From Commensalibacter papalotli (GTDB taxonomy: Bacteria > Pseudomonadota > Alphaproteobacteria > Acetobacterales > Acetobacteraceae), in assembly GCF_947179115.1 (NCBI RefSeq), contig NZ_CAMXCI010000002.1, positions 292,793 to 356,792 of the forward strand: DNA of 64,000 nucleotides. The letters are read 5' to 3'. A model generated the notes under the pieces. The model saw nothing but the letters and a program-made list of their open reading frames with translations, searched no databases and was not told where the DNA came from. Shown here piece after piece: positions 26,719 through 34,318 of the stretch. The first letter of the stretch is position 1, and every line of letters begins with the position of its first letter. A program made the translations under genes and the position numbers.

Positions 26719-26839
26719 CGCTATTTTTGATCCGTTAATAAAGTTGTAGTTGTAACGATTAATTTAATTTTGTTGGTTCATAGATGGATAGCGTAATATT
26801 ACTTTACAAGGTTTTCGACGTCAGTTTGTATAATTTTTA

Positions 26840-27730
26840 TTACGAAATGCATTTTATATGCTTTTCAGTGGCACTTAACGTATTGTGTAATAAACATGAT
26901 ATTGTGACTGGTCCCACGCCTCCCGGAACAGGGGTAATTTTGCTGGCAATGCCTAGAGCCTCTTGAAAATTAACGTCTCCAACTAATTTTAGTTTTCCAC
27001 TCTCTGTAATAATACGATTTATTCCTACATCAATAACCACTGCACCTTTTTTAATCCAAGAACCTTTAACAAGTTCTTTACATCCTGTCGCAACAATTAG
27101 AATATCTGCTTGTTGAGCAAGTTCAGCGGTATTACGTGTATCAATATGGGCTATAGTTACCGTACATCCTTGATTTAAAAGTAGTTGAGCCATCGGTTTT
27201 CCCATAAGATTAGAAGCACCAATTACCAAGGCATTTAATCCGCGTAGATTAGGTAACTCTTGTTGTAATAACAGTAAGCATCCTAAGGGGGTGCATGGGA
27301 TAAATCCATCCATATGTCCAAGACTTACTTTCCCTGCATTATAAACGGTTAATCCATCAACGTCTTTTTGGGGTAAAATTGCCTGGATAATAGGGTCTGG
27401 ATTTAGATGTTTAGGGAGCGGCAATTGTACCAAAATACCATGAATATCAGGATCATTATTCAATCTATGAATCAGGTTTAACAACTCCTGCTGGGTCGTT
27501 GTTTCTGGTAGTAAGTGCATAAAAGAACGCATACCCACTTTATGTGTTTGTTTTGTTTTATTACGAACATAAACTTCACTGGCTGGGTCATTACCAACAA
27601 GAATGACAGCAAGGCCAGGGGTTATGCCAGTCGCCTTTTGTAACTCTGCGACTTTGGATGCGACATCTTTTGTCATTTTCTCTGCAAAAGCTTTGCCGTC
27701 AATTAGTTGTGTTTTTATAGGTGTATTCAT
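26840..27730 (-). CDS. folD: Bifunctional methylenetetrahydrofolate dehydrogenase/cyclohydrolase
   Basis: FolD interconverts methylene-, methenyl- and formyl-tetrahydrofolate, feeding purine and formyl-methionine synthesis. The 296-residue sequence has VILVGNDPASEVYVRNKTKQ with the catalytic YxxxK, GILVQLPLP, DVDGLT, CTPLGCLLLL, ALVIGASNLMGKPMAQLLL for NADP, and the closing TPVPGGVGPVTISCLLHNT. The gene sits alone on the minus strand. The terminator of the upstream symporter lies 166 bases before it. Confidence 0.96.
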   Translation of the reverse strand: MNTPIKTQLIDGKAFAEKMTKDVASKVAELQKATGITPGLAVILVGNDPASEVYVRNKTKQTHKVGMRSFMHLLPETTTQQELLNLIHRLNNDPDIHGILVQLPLPKHLNPDPIIQAILPQKDVDGLTVYNAGKVSLGHMDGFIPCTPLGCLLLLQQELPNLRGLNALVIGASNLMGKPMAQLLLNQGCTVTIAHIDTRNTAELAQQADILIVATGCKELVKGSWIKKGAVVIDVGINRIITESGKLKLVGDVNFQEALGIASKITPVPGGVGPVTISCLLHNTLSATEKHIKCIS

Positions 27731-27895
27731 GATGTTTAATCTTTAATAAATTTAAAGAATTTAATATAAAAAGTAATTATGTCTTAGAAATGGCTTTGTT
27801 TTTATTTATATTTTTGATTAAAAGTTATAGTAACATTTTTACTTTAATACAGCTTTCTCTCTTAAAGTATCAAGAGTTTTATTAATAAAAATCAT

Positions 27896-27928
27896 AAATA
27901 ACTGATAATGAAACATTATCAGCTATTT
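27896..27928 (-). terminator. Terminator of the DAACS symporter gene
   Basis: AAATA-A-CTGATAATG (27896-27910) pairs with CATTATCAG-C-TATTT (27914-27928) around an AAA loop, with one internal mismatch. Read on the minus strand it lies 33 bases past the symporter stop and is followed by a T-rich segment. Confidence 0.75.
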
Positions 27929-27960
27929 ATTATATTCTAAGATTACAATTTTATGAGAAA

Positions 27961-29271
27961 TTATGTTGTTTTTTTGTTTCTTTTGGCTTGTTCTTTTTGG
28001 TCCCACTCTTCCGCAATTCCTGCAACAATACCATTGCCTAAAACACTAGTCGCTGTTCTTGCCATATCAAGGAATTGATCAACGGCTATAATTAAGGTCA
28101 TTCCTGATGCGGGAATACCAAATCCAGGCATAACGGATTGTAGCATAACGGTTGAAGCCCTAGGAACCCCTGCGATCCCTTTGCTACTGATCATCATGAC
28201 TAGTAACATCATGATTTGTTTATCCCAAGGCATATCAATATGATAAATTTGTGCAATAAAAAGAGCAGCAAAAGAGAGGAAAACCATTGTTCCACAGAGA
28301 TTAAATGTATAACCTAATGGCAAAACAAAGCCAGAAATTTTCGGTGAAACACCAAATTTAGTTAGTTGTTCTAATGAACGAGGATACGCTGATTCACTGC
28401 TGGCTGTTGCAAATCCAATCATAATAGGTTCAGAAATATAAGACAATAAACTAAATATTTTTTTGCCTAATATTAAGTATCCTGTACCAATAAGTAAGGC
28501 CCACATAATAAGTACAAGAACGTAAAATTCAAATAAAAATATACCATATTGTGGAATAATTTGTATGCCATTTTTGGTTGAAATCGAAAGTAAAGAAGCA
28601 AAAACAACCAAAGGAACAATTTTCATAACCATGTCAGTGATTTTTAACATGACTTTGGCTAAAGCATCAATACCATCGCGTAAAACTTGTGCAGATTTTC
28701 CAGGTAGTTTTGCCAGAGCTAGCCCAAAAAATAATGAGAAAACAACTACCTGTATGATTTTATCATTTTTAACCATTGCACCAATGATACTGTCTGGCAC
28801 AATATGCAGAATGAATTCAACAATATTAAAATGATAGTTAGAGTGTACATCTGTAATAGGTGGGGGATTTTCCATAAAGCCTACACCAGGTTTAACAATA
28901 TTGGCATAAACCATACCCACAGCTAAAGAGATAAAAGAGGCTGCTATAAACCACAAAACGACTTTAATACCAATAGTTTTGAAAGTGCTGGTATCTTGAA
29001 CATTGCTGATTCCAGAAATCAAAGTAGCCAGAACCAATGGTCCAACAATCATGCCAATTAATCTTAGAAAAATTTGGACGATTAGATTTGCAGTTTCTAT
29101 AATAAAAGTACTTAGATCCGTAGTCTGCGTAATGAGGACATATTTACCATAAGTATGACAGATAATACCCAAAACAAGTCCGGATATCATAGCAATTCCG
29201 ATAATAAGTGAATGTCTTAATAAAGAATTGGATGAAGATGGAGGAGTGTGTTCGGCTTGTTCTGTTGCCAT
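27961..29271 (-). CDS. Dicarboxylate/amino acid:cation symporter (DAACS family)
   Basis: The 436-residue polytopic protein is a glutamate/C4-dicarboxylate type symporter (GltP/DctA relative). It has about eight membrane spans plus re-entrant loops. The family signatures are visible: FATASSESAYPRSLEQL matches the serine-rich hairpin (usually TSSSxxTLP), GYTFNLCGTMVF matches the NxxGT substrate segment, and ISSKGIAGVPRAS matches the second hairpin. The motif MARTATSVLGNGIVAGIAEEW matches the C-terminal DR(T/A)xxNVxGD region. Where DAACS normally has Asp in the DR site this reads MARTATS, so the substrate may be unusual. A terminator follows. It is preceded by an 60-base gap from the Nudix gene and could be cotranscribed with it. 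Confidence 0.88.
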   Translation of the reverse strand: MATEQAEHTPPSSSNSLLRHSLIIGIAMISGLVLGIICHTYGKYVLITQTTDLSTFIIETANLIVQIFLRLIGMIVGPLVLATLISGISNVQDTSTFKTIGIKVVLWFIAASFISLAVGMVYANIVKPGVGFMENPPPITDVHSNYHFNIVEFILHIVPDSIIGAMVKNDKIIQVVVFSLFFGLALAKLPGKSAQVLRDGIDALAKVMLKITDMVMKIVPLVVFASLLSISTKNGIQIIPQYGIFLFEFYVLVLIMWALLIGTGYLILGKKIFSLLSYISEPIMIGFATASSESAYPRSLEQLTKFGVSPKISGFVLPLGYTFNLCGTMVFLSFAALFIAQIYHIDMPWDKQIMMLLVMMISSKGIAGVPRASTVMLQSVMPGFGIPASGMTLIIAVDQFLDMARTATSVLGNGIVAGIAEEWDQKEQAKRNKKTT

Positions 29272-29331
29272 ACTTTATATACCTTTATCAAGATTAAGTG
29301 TCTTAGAAAACTATAAATTAAAATTTAAATG

Positions 29332-29916
29332 TCAAATTAATCTTTTACTACGCAATAAACAAAACGCAGCAATAGTGACCATACATTTTATTTCACCAGT
29401 TTCTATCATCTTTTCAAATTGTATTAATGGTACCGTATGGCAAGTCATATTTTGTTCAGTGGCTTCACGTTTTGTTGTGTGCTGTGTTAAATTTGTTGCC
29501 AAGAATACATGACCTTTTTGTGTAGAATAACCAGCACCTTGATAAAAACTGCCTGCGTGAATCATGTTTTTTGCACGAAGTCCTGTTTCTTCTTCTAATT
29601 CTCCAGCAGCAACCATTTCAGGAGTGGCATCAGGTTTTAATTCCCACATACCCATAGGTAATTCCCACATAAATTCACCAACAGGGTATCGATACTGGCG
29701 AATAAGGGTAACCATTTTCTCGCTATTTTCATTGTTCAAAGGTAAAATAACAGCAAATTCATTGCGCTCTACAACACCGAACATTCCGTCTAAATGATTA
29801 GGATATTTGATAATATCTTCTCGTATTTTAAGCCAGCGATTTTCATACGCAATTCTAGATGATATAGGTGTAATCCCTCCAGCATCAGGTTGGCCAATAA
29901 TCTTGTTTGCAGTCAT
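29332..29916 (-). CDS. Nudix hydrolase (ADP-ribose pyrophosphatase-like)
   Basis: The enzyme probably cleaves ADP-ribose or a related nucleoside diphosphate derivative. The Nudix box has AAGELEEETGL, and the preceding ELPMGMWELKPDATPEM segment matches the subgroup with a longer loop before the box. I choose the ATG at 29916 (194 residues), preceded by ACAGGA; an in-frame ATG at 29934 would add six residues with no ribosome site. It sits between secB upstream-in-transcription and the symporter. Substrate range is not deducible. Confidence 0.85.
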   Translation of the reverse strand: MTANKIIGQPDAGGITPISSRIAYENRWLKIREDIIKYPNHLDGMFGVVERNEFAVILPLNNENSEKMVTLIRQYRYPVGEFMWELPMGMWELKPDATPEMVAAGELEEETGLRAKNMIHAGSFYQGAGYSTQKGHVFLATNLTQHTTKREATEQNMTCHTVPLIQFEKMIETGEIKCMVTIAAFCLLRSKRLI

Positions 29917-29971
29917 AATTACATATCCTGTCATGATGATAAGAAGGGAGGGGTATACCTAAAAATTTTAT

Positions 29972-30451
29972 TCAGAGATAGTTTCTTTTTTTTTCTTTCC
30001 ACATATTGTAAAAATCAATACGTTGTAAAATAACAGGGGGTAAGTTTGCATCTTTGGTGGTGTTTAAAATTATATTTCTGATTTCAGGAAATAATAAATC
30101 AGGTGTATTCACCATTAAAAGTTCCTCTAGATTAGAAGTTTCCAATGCTGGAAAAGTAACCAGTGCAGCATATTGTAGGTGCAGAGAAAAAATAGTTACC
30201 GCGTCTTCATCTTGAGAATTTTGATTTGTACTAACACAAGAGATAAAAACAGTTACATCAAAATTGGCTTCCCCTTCAATGAGCTGTTGAGCATTGACAT
30301 CTACAGTAACGGTTAAATTTGGAGAAGAGGGCATATTTGTAAAAATATGAGGAGCATCAGGCGTTTTAAGGCTTATTTCTTTGATATATTGTGTTTTAAG
30401 AATAAGGTCTGATAATTTTGTTTTTGGGAGTGTTTGTTCATTGTCAGGCAT
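29972..30451 (-). CDS. secB: Protein-export chaperone SecB
   Basis: SecB binds unfolded preproteins and delivers them to SecA. The 159-residue protein has the SecB pattern: an early TQYIKEISLKTPDAPHIF strand, VTVDVNAQ, LHLQYAALVTFPAL and the C-terminal LLFPEIRNIILNTTKDANLPPVILQRIDFYNMW helix pair, close to family length. The upstream gap to a small hypothetical gene is 95 bases. The presence of secB fits a proteobacterium with an outer membrane. Confidence 0.94.
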   Translation of the reverse strand: MPDNEQTLPKTKLSDLILKTQYIKEISLKTPDAPHIFTNMPSSPNLTVTVDVNAQQLIEGEANFDVTVFISCVSTNQNSQDEDAVTIFSLHLQYAALVTFPALETSNLEELLMVNTPDLLFPEIRNIILNTTKDANLPPVILQRIDFYNMWKEKKRNYL

Positions 30452-30546
30452 GGTAATTATTTCTCTTGATAATAGTAGTAGTATAAATTGTTCTCTATTA
30501 GGTATATAGCAAGAATTACGCTTAAGTTAAAACTAAAGAATTTATT

Positions 30547-30837
30547 TTACGATAATTTTGTTTTTAATAAAAAACCTAAAGCAGGTAAAGGCTTCCAATT
30601 CTTGGGTAATTCTGATTGATGAACGGTGGTAACGTAATATTCAGGGATGGGTTGTTGAGCACTGATTAAAAGTTGCTTGTAGGCCTGAACTTCTTTTTGT
30701 CTCCATATACAATCCTCTATAGCTTGTTGATGAGAGCTATAGATATTTGTCACATATCTTTTCCCTTTAAGATAAAAAGCAGTTGCCCATAGTTTATTTT
30801 TACTGATCGTTTTTGCGAAGAGGATAATCTTGCTCAT
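30547..30837 (-). CDS. Hypothetical protein (96 residues)
   Basis: I do not recognise this small basic protein. It starts MSKIILFAKTISKNKLW, has no clear signal peptide or long membrane helix, and includes two aromatic-rich patches (AFYLKGKRYVTNIYSSH and PEYYVTTVH). The open frame and its position on the same strand as secB suggest it is real, but no ribosome site is obvious. It may be lineage-specific. Confidence 0.5.
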   Translation of the reverse strand: MSKIILFAKTISKNKLWATAFYLKGKRYVTNIYSSHQQAIEDCIWRQKEVQAYKQLLISAQQPIPEYYVTTVHQSELPKNWKPLPALGFLLKTKLS

Positions 30838-30929
30838 AATCTTTAAATCTTTATTTTGTTGAATGTAATAGAGATTAAAATTGATTTCTTAAAGTTTAAG
30901 ATTACTATTTATAATTTTCTTATAAAAAA

Positions 30930-30958
30930 TTGCTTATATATCTACAAAGATATATTAT
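30930..30958 (+). promoter_or_regulatory. Candidate promoter with dyad for lapA-pyrF-trpF
   Basis: TTGCTT (30930-30935) and TATTAT (30953-30958) are 17 bases apart. The spacer contains ATATATCT (30936-30943) and its exact complement AGATATAT (30948-30955), a dyad running into the -10 box. It lies about 50 bases upstream of the GTG of the LapA-like gene. Confidence 0.4.
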
Positions 30959-31009
30959 ATACTATTTTGTAAGCGATACCTAATTGAATAATTAAGGAGA
31001 TCTTTGTAA

Positions 31010-31396
31010 GTGTTGCGTTTAATAATTGTTGTACCGTTTTTAGCGGTTCTGGGTGTTTTTTTATTATTTAATGAAGAACCTGTACAAATGTATTTTCCTT
31101 TACTAAGTTGGAAGATATCTATTGGAATTTTCGCTTTATTATTAGGTCTAGCTTCTTTTGTGATTGGGGCTTTGACGATTTTTATTTCACTGGTAAAACA
31201 GTGGCGCAAAGTGAGAGCGGCAAATAAACAAATACTAGAGTTAGAGAAAAAATTAAATGAGTTGCGTGAGCAATATATTAATAATTTAACTCAACCTGTT
31301 CCTGGGCATACCCCTGCTCAAGCACCTCAAGACCCTGTTACTGTGATTGGGCAGTCAGCAGAAAAAGATGCAGAAGTATTGACATTAAGTAAATAG
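31010..31396 (+). CDS. lapA: LapA-domain membrane protein (lipopolysaccharide assembly A-like)
   Basis: The 128-residue protein has two membrane helices (about 2-20 and 34-60) followed by a coiled-coil helix (KQILELEKKLNELREQYIN) and a disordered Pro/Gln-rich tail. This is the plan of LapA/DUF1049. LapA-domain proteins help control LPS levels and envelope assembly in Enterobacteria, and in many proteobacteria the gene lies next to pyrF, as here (7-base gap). Start is GTG with AAGGAGA at about 30993-30999. The domain is short, so the family name is fairly but not fully certain. Confidence 0.75.
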   Translation: MLRLIIVVPFLAVLGVFLLFNEEPVQMYFPLLSWKISIGIFALLLGLASFVIGALTIFISLVKQWRKVRAANKQILELEKKLNELREQYINNLTQPVPGHTPAQAPQDPVTVIGQSAEKDAEVLTLSK

Positions 31397-31403
31397 TAAA
31401 AAA

Positions 31404-32108
31404 ATGGCAAAAGATACTGGATTAATCCTTGCGCTTGATACCAAAGACCTTACTCAGGCAAAGAAATGGGCAGCAATTGCTGATGCTACGGGTCAAATGA
31501 TCAAAATCGGTATGGAGTTTACCTATGCTTGTGGTTTTGATGCTATAATGCAGCTAGCTAAAGGCAGAAAGATTTTTCTTGATTTAAAGCTTCATGATAT
31601 TCCCAATACAGTTGCATCAGCAATTGCTAGTTTGGCACTTGTGAAACCTGCGATGCTTACCATTCATGCTTCGGGTGGCAAGGATATGATTGCTGCTGCA
31701 CGAAAAGCAGTTAATGAACATTTCTCAAGTGAAAATAAACCCATTTTACTGGCTGTGACGGTGTTAACCAGCATGACCCAAGAGAATTTAAATTCTATTG
31801 GAATTGAATCCTCTCCTTTAGAACAGGTGTTATTATTGGGAAAAATGGCTTTGGCAGCAGGGGCAGATGGCCTGGTATGTTCTCCTCAAGAGGTTTCATA
31901 TTTACGTCAGCATTTGGGCGAGGAAGTTATTTTAGTTGTTCCTGGTATTCGCATGCAAGATGCGGTTGCTGATGATCAGCAACGTATCATGACACCATCA
32001 CAAGCCCATCAAGCAGGAGCCAGTTGGATTGTGGTTGGCCGTCCAATTACCAGAGCAGATAATCCTATGGCTATGGCAAAACGTATTATGCAGGAATTAC
32101 AAGGGTAA
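31404..32108 (+). CDS. pyrF: Orotidine 5'-phosphate decarboxylase
   Basis: PyrF makes UMP from OMP, the last step of de novo pyrimidine synthesis. The 234 residues include LALDTKDLTQA, KIGMEFTY, the active-site tetrad segment IFLDLKLHDIPNTV, and phosphate-binding loops around VVPGIRMQ and ASWIVVGRPITRADNP. It is the second gene of an operon: lapA is 7 bases upstream and the trpF GTG is 5 bases downstream. Confidence 0.96.
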   Translation: MAKDTGLILALDTKDLTQAKKWAAIADATGQMIKIGMEFTYACGFDAIMQLAKGRKIFLDLKLHDIPNTVASAIASLALVKPAMLTIHASGGKDMIAAARKAVNEHFSSENKPILLAVTVLTSMTQENLNSIGIESSPLEQVLLLGKMALAAGADGLVCSPQEVSYLRQHLGEEVILVVPGIRMQDAVADDQQRIMTPSQAHQAGASWIVVGRPITRADNPMAMAKRIMQELQG

Positions 32109-32112
32109 CAAT

Positions 32113-32739
32113 GTGTCGGCGATTAAGGTCTGTGGCATTAAAACAGCTGAAACTTATGATTTACTCTTAGAACTTAAAGTAAATTGGGCAGGTTTAGTCT
32201 TTTATCCACCTTCACCTAGGTATATTACTCTGGATCAAGCACGTCAGTTGCCTGATTATAAAAATCATGGATTATTAAAAGTAGGGTTATTTGTCAAACC
32301 CACTTTGGACGATATTGCCAAAGTGCTGGATCATGTGCATTTGGATATTTTGCAGTTATATACATCAACACAAATGATTAAGACTATTCGGAATCATTTT
32401 GGGTTACCTGTATGGTTGGCTCAGGGCATTCGAACGGTTTGTGATCTTCCAGATAATTATGACGTTGATGGGTTGGTGATCGAAGCACCCTCTCATCAAT
32501 CTGATTTGCATCCTGGCGGAAATGGTCGAACTTTTGATTGGCAATTAACCTCTGGATGGCAAGCGCCACGGCCTTGGTTATTGGCTGGGGGATTAACACC
32601 AACGAATGTTACTCAAGCAATTAAACAATCTGGTGCTAGAGCTGTTGATGTTTCCTCTGGTGTAGAACGTCAAAAAGGTGAGAAAGATCATGCTTTAATT
32701 CGAGAGTTTGTTAGAAATATTAATAATTTTGATTTTTAA
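32113..32739 (+). CDS. trpF: Phosphoribosylanthranilate isomerase
   Basis: TrpF catalyses the Amadori rearrangement in tryptophan biosynthesis. I use the GTG at 32113 (208 residues), five bases after the pyrF stop, with AAGGG as ribosome site; a longer in-frame start at 32029 lies inside pyrF and gives a non-homologous N-terminus. The catalytic Cys in IKVCGIKT and Asp in AVDVSSGVE are present, along with GNGRTFDW and PWLLAGGLTPTNV. The trpBA genes that often follow in alphaproteobacteria are absent here; a small membrane protein follows. Confidence 0.94.
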   Translation: MSAIKVCGIKTAETYDLLLELKVNWAGLVFYPPSPRYITLDQARQLPDYKNHGLLKVGLFVKPTLDDIAKVLDHVHLDILQLYTSTQMIKTIRNHFGLPVWLAQGIRTVCDLPDNYDVDGLVIEAPSHQSDLHPGGNGRTFDWQLTSGWQAPRPWLLAGGLTPTNVTQAIKQSGARAVDVSSGVERQKGEKDHALIREFVRNINNFDF

Positions 32740-32753
32740 AAAGGAGCAATATA

Positions 32754-33113
32754 ATGCAGAGTGATCTTAGTCATCCATTAAAAACGATTGAGTTTTTTAT
32801 TGAGAGTAAAAATTCAAAATTAAACATTGAAAATGTTAATGCCTTAATAAAGAATATAGAAGGGGTGATATCTGTTGGGGTTCATCCTTCATCGGGGCAA
32901 GTTACAACTGCATTAAAAGATGATTCTTTGTTCGATAAAAAATTTATTGAGATACAGAGGGCTCTTTTAATAGCAGGCTATACAGTAAAGATAAAAAATA
33001 CTGATGGTGTGCAAGCTGTTTTATTCTTTGGAACAATGGCATTAGGGTTTTTGTTTGTAGCTGTTGTTATAACGCTTTGGTACTATTTTGGTTCTTTGCC
33101 GTCTTGGGTTTAA
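32754..33113 (+). CDS. Membrane protein with a degenerate HMA-like domain
   Basis: The 119-residue protein begins with about 70 residues (KTIEFFIESKNS...GYTVKI) that fit the beta-alpha-beta-beta-alpha-beta order of HMA domains. NVNALIKNIEGVISVGVHPSSGQVTT reads like the alpha1-beta2-beta3 part of CopZ, and ALLIAGYTVKI like the end. The GMTCxxC metal-binding loop is missing and replaced by ESKNSKLN. A single C-terminal membrane helix (about 87-110) follows. It is 14 bases after trpF and ends at a terminator. The match is structural reasoning, so this could be another ferredoxin-like fold. Function unknown. Confidence 0.6.
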   Translation: MQSDLSHPLKTIEFFIESKNSKLNIENVNALIKNIEGVISVGVHPSSGQVTTALKDDSLFDKKFIEIQRALLIAGYTVKIKNTDGVQAVLFFGTMALGFLFVAVVITLWYYFGSLPSWV

Positions 33114-33133
33114 AATATTTTATCAAGACAAAT

Positions 33134-33175
33134 AAAAAAGCTTCTTACTTAGTATTAGGTAAGGGGCTTTTTTTT
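33134..33175 (+). terminator. Intrinsic terminator of the lapA-pyrF-trpF operon
   Basis: AAAAAAGC TTCTTACTT (33134-33150) pairs with AGGTAAGGGGCTTTTTT (33157-33173) through Watson-Crick and three G-T pairs over an AGTATT loop. A run of eight T completes it. It lies about 20 bases after the HMA-like gene stop. Confidence 0.88.
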
Positions 33176-33371
33176 AATTCTAATATTCTTTAAGATCAAG
33201 AGTAATGAACGTTATAAAGTGTAGATCAAGCCGTCAAACTATTTGCTTGCTAAGGTAATGAACGAGTTTGTAATCTCTTTCTAAGATTGTTGCTTTATTG
33301 CGTTTTAAGCACCAAAGATTATAAATTTTTTTCGTCGTATTTCATGTTTAATATTATTAGGTTCTTTTATT

Positions 33372-33968
33372 ATGAATTCTCAATTTTTCCCTGATCCCTT
33401 TGTAAAATTACAAAAGAATAATATTCATCTGGAACCATTATCTTTGGTTCATGAAGAAGGATTGCAACAAGCATGTAAAGATGGTGAGTTATGGAATCTA
33501 AGAATTACCTCAACCCCTCATTATTCTCAAGTAAATCATTATATTCAAACAGCATTAGAAACAAGAAAACGCTTTGCTTTTGCAGTGATTAATAGCGAAA
33601 AAAAACAGGTAATTGGAACGACTAGTTATCATGATATTTTACCAGATGTTCAACGATTGGAAATTGGATATACATGGTATGCCAAGTCAGTGCAAAAAAC
33701 GAGCGTGAATACAATTTGTAAATTGTTGTTACTGGAATATGCTTTTGAGCATTTACAAGCAAAAACGGTTGGATGGCGCACGGATATTTTTAACTTAAAA
33801 AGCCAACGGGCAATTGAACGGTTAGGTGCAAAAAAAGATGGTATTATCCGCGGAGATGCTTTGCGTAAAGATGGTACTATTCGGGATACAGTGATGTATA
33901 GTGTGGTTGCTGGTGAATGGTTAAATATCAAAGAACATTTAATTGGTTTACTAGAGCGTAGGTATTAA
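33372..33968 (+). CDS. GNAT-family acetyltransferase (RimJ/RimL-like)
   Basis: The 198-residue protein resembles the RimL-type GNAT enzymes that acetylate N-termini or small molecules. LEPLSLVHEEGLQQA begins the N-terminal arm, VIGTTSYHDILPDVQRLEIGYTWY is the central sheet, and NLKSQRAIERLGAKKDGIIRG is the late family motif (N..S..a.eklGf). The usual acetyl-CoA pyrophosphate loop (Q/RxxGxG/A) is reduced, reading QKTSVNTIC, so activity is not certain. It is a lone gene; a bidirectional terminator follows. Confidence 0.8.
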   Translation: MNSQFFPDPFVKLQKNNIHLEPLSLVHEEGLQQACKDGELWNLRITSTPHYSQVNHYIQTALETRKRFAFAVINSEKKQVIGTTSYHDILPDVQRLEIGYTWYAKSVQKTSVNTICKLLLLEYAFEHLQAKTVGWRTDIFNLKSQRAIERLGAKKDGIIRGDALRKDGTIRDTVMYSVVAGEWLNIKEHLIGLLERRY

Positions 33969-34009
33969 AGTAGTTCTGTATAAAGCTTGATTTTTTTATC
34001 TTTGAAATA

Positions 34010-34039
34010 AAAACCTCTTAATAAAGTTTAAGAGGTTTT
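34010..34039. terminator. Bidirectional terminator between GNAT gene and copZ
   Basis: AAAACCTCTTA (34010-34020) and TAAGAGGTTTT (34029-34039) form a perfect 11-bp stem with an 8-base loop. A T run ends both strands, serving the convergent GNAT and copZ genes. Confidence 0.9.
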
Positions 34040-34044
34040 CTTGC

Positions 34045-34236
34045 TTAAACTAATTCATATCCCTCTTCTTCAATCGCAGCTTTAAGCGCTGCATGATCAG
34101 GATTTCCTTTTACGGTAACGGTTTTTGCATCTAAGTTAACAGTTGCCTCATCAACATTCGGAAGAGCTTCAACAGCCTCTTTAACTGCTTTGGCACAATG
34201 TTGGCAGGTCATACCTTCAACTTTATATGTTTGCAT
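34045..34236 (-). CDS. copZ: Copper chaperone CopZ-like HMA protein
   Basis: The 63-residue protein is a single heavy-metal-associated domain. The GMTCQHC motif supplies the two Cu(I)-binding cysteines, and the rest (VEALPNVDEATVNLDAKTVTVKG..., AAIEEEGYEL) follows the fold. It would carry copper in the cytoplasm to the exporter. It is transcribed divergently from copA with only 82 bases between, so both are likely controlled from one region. AACTCCG... on this side gives no clear CueR operator. Confidence 0.9.
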   Translation of the reverse strand: MQTYKVEGMTCQHCAKAVKEAVEALPNVDEATVNLDAKTVTVKGNPDHAALKAAIEEEGYELV

Positions 34237-34318
34237 TATCTTAACTCCGTTATTAAATTATAAATATGATAATAAGAATTATTTGTATATTAAGCTATAA
34301 AAACGGGACGAAGTAAAG

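Noticed and set aside
29572..29640. Nudix box lacking its Arg
   Set aside because: The GELxEETG form with a longer preceding loop is normal in a Nudix subgroup, so not treated as a defect.
34237..34318. CueR-type operator between copZ and copA
   Set aside because: No ACCTTCC-type dyad in the 82 bases; only weak AT-rich partial repeats.
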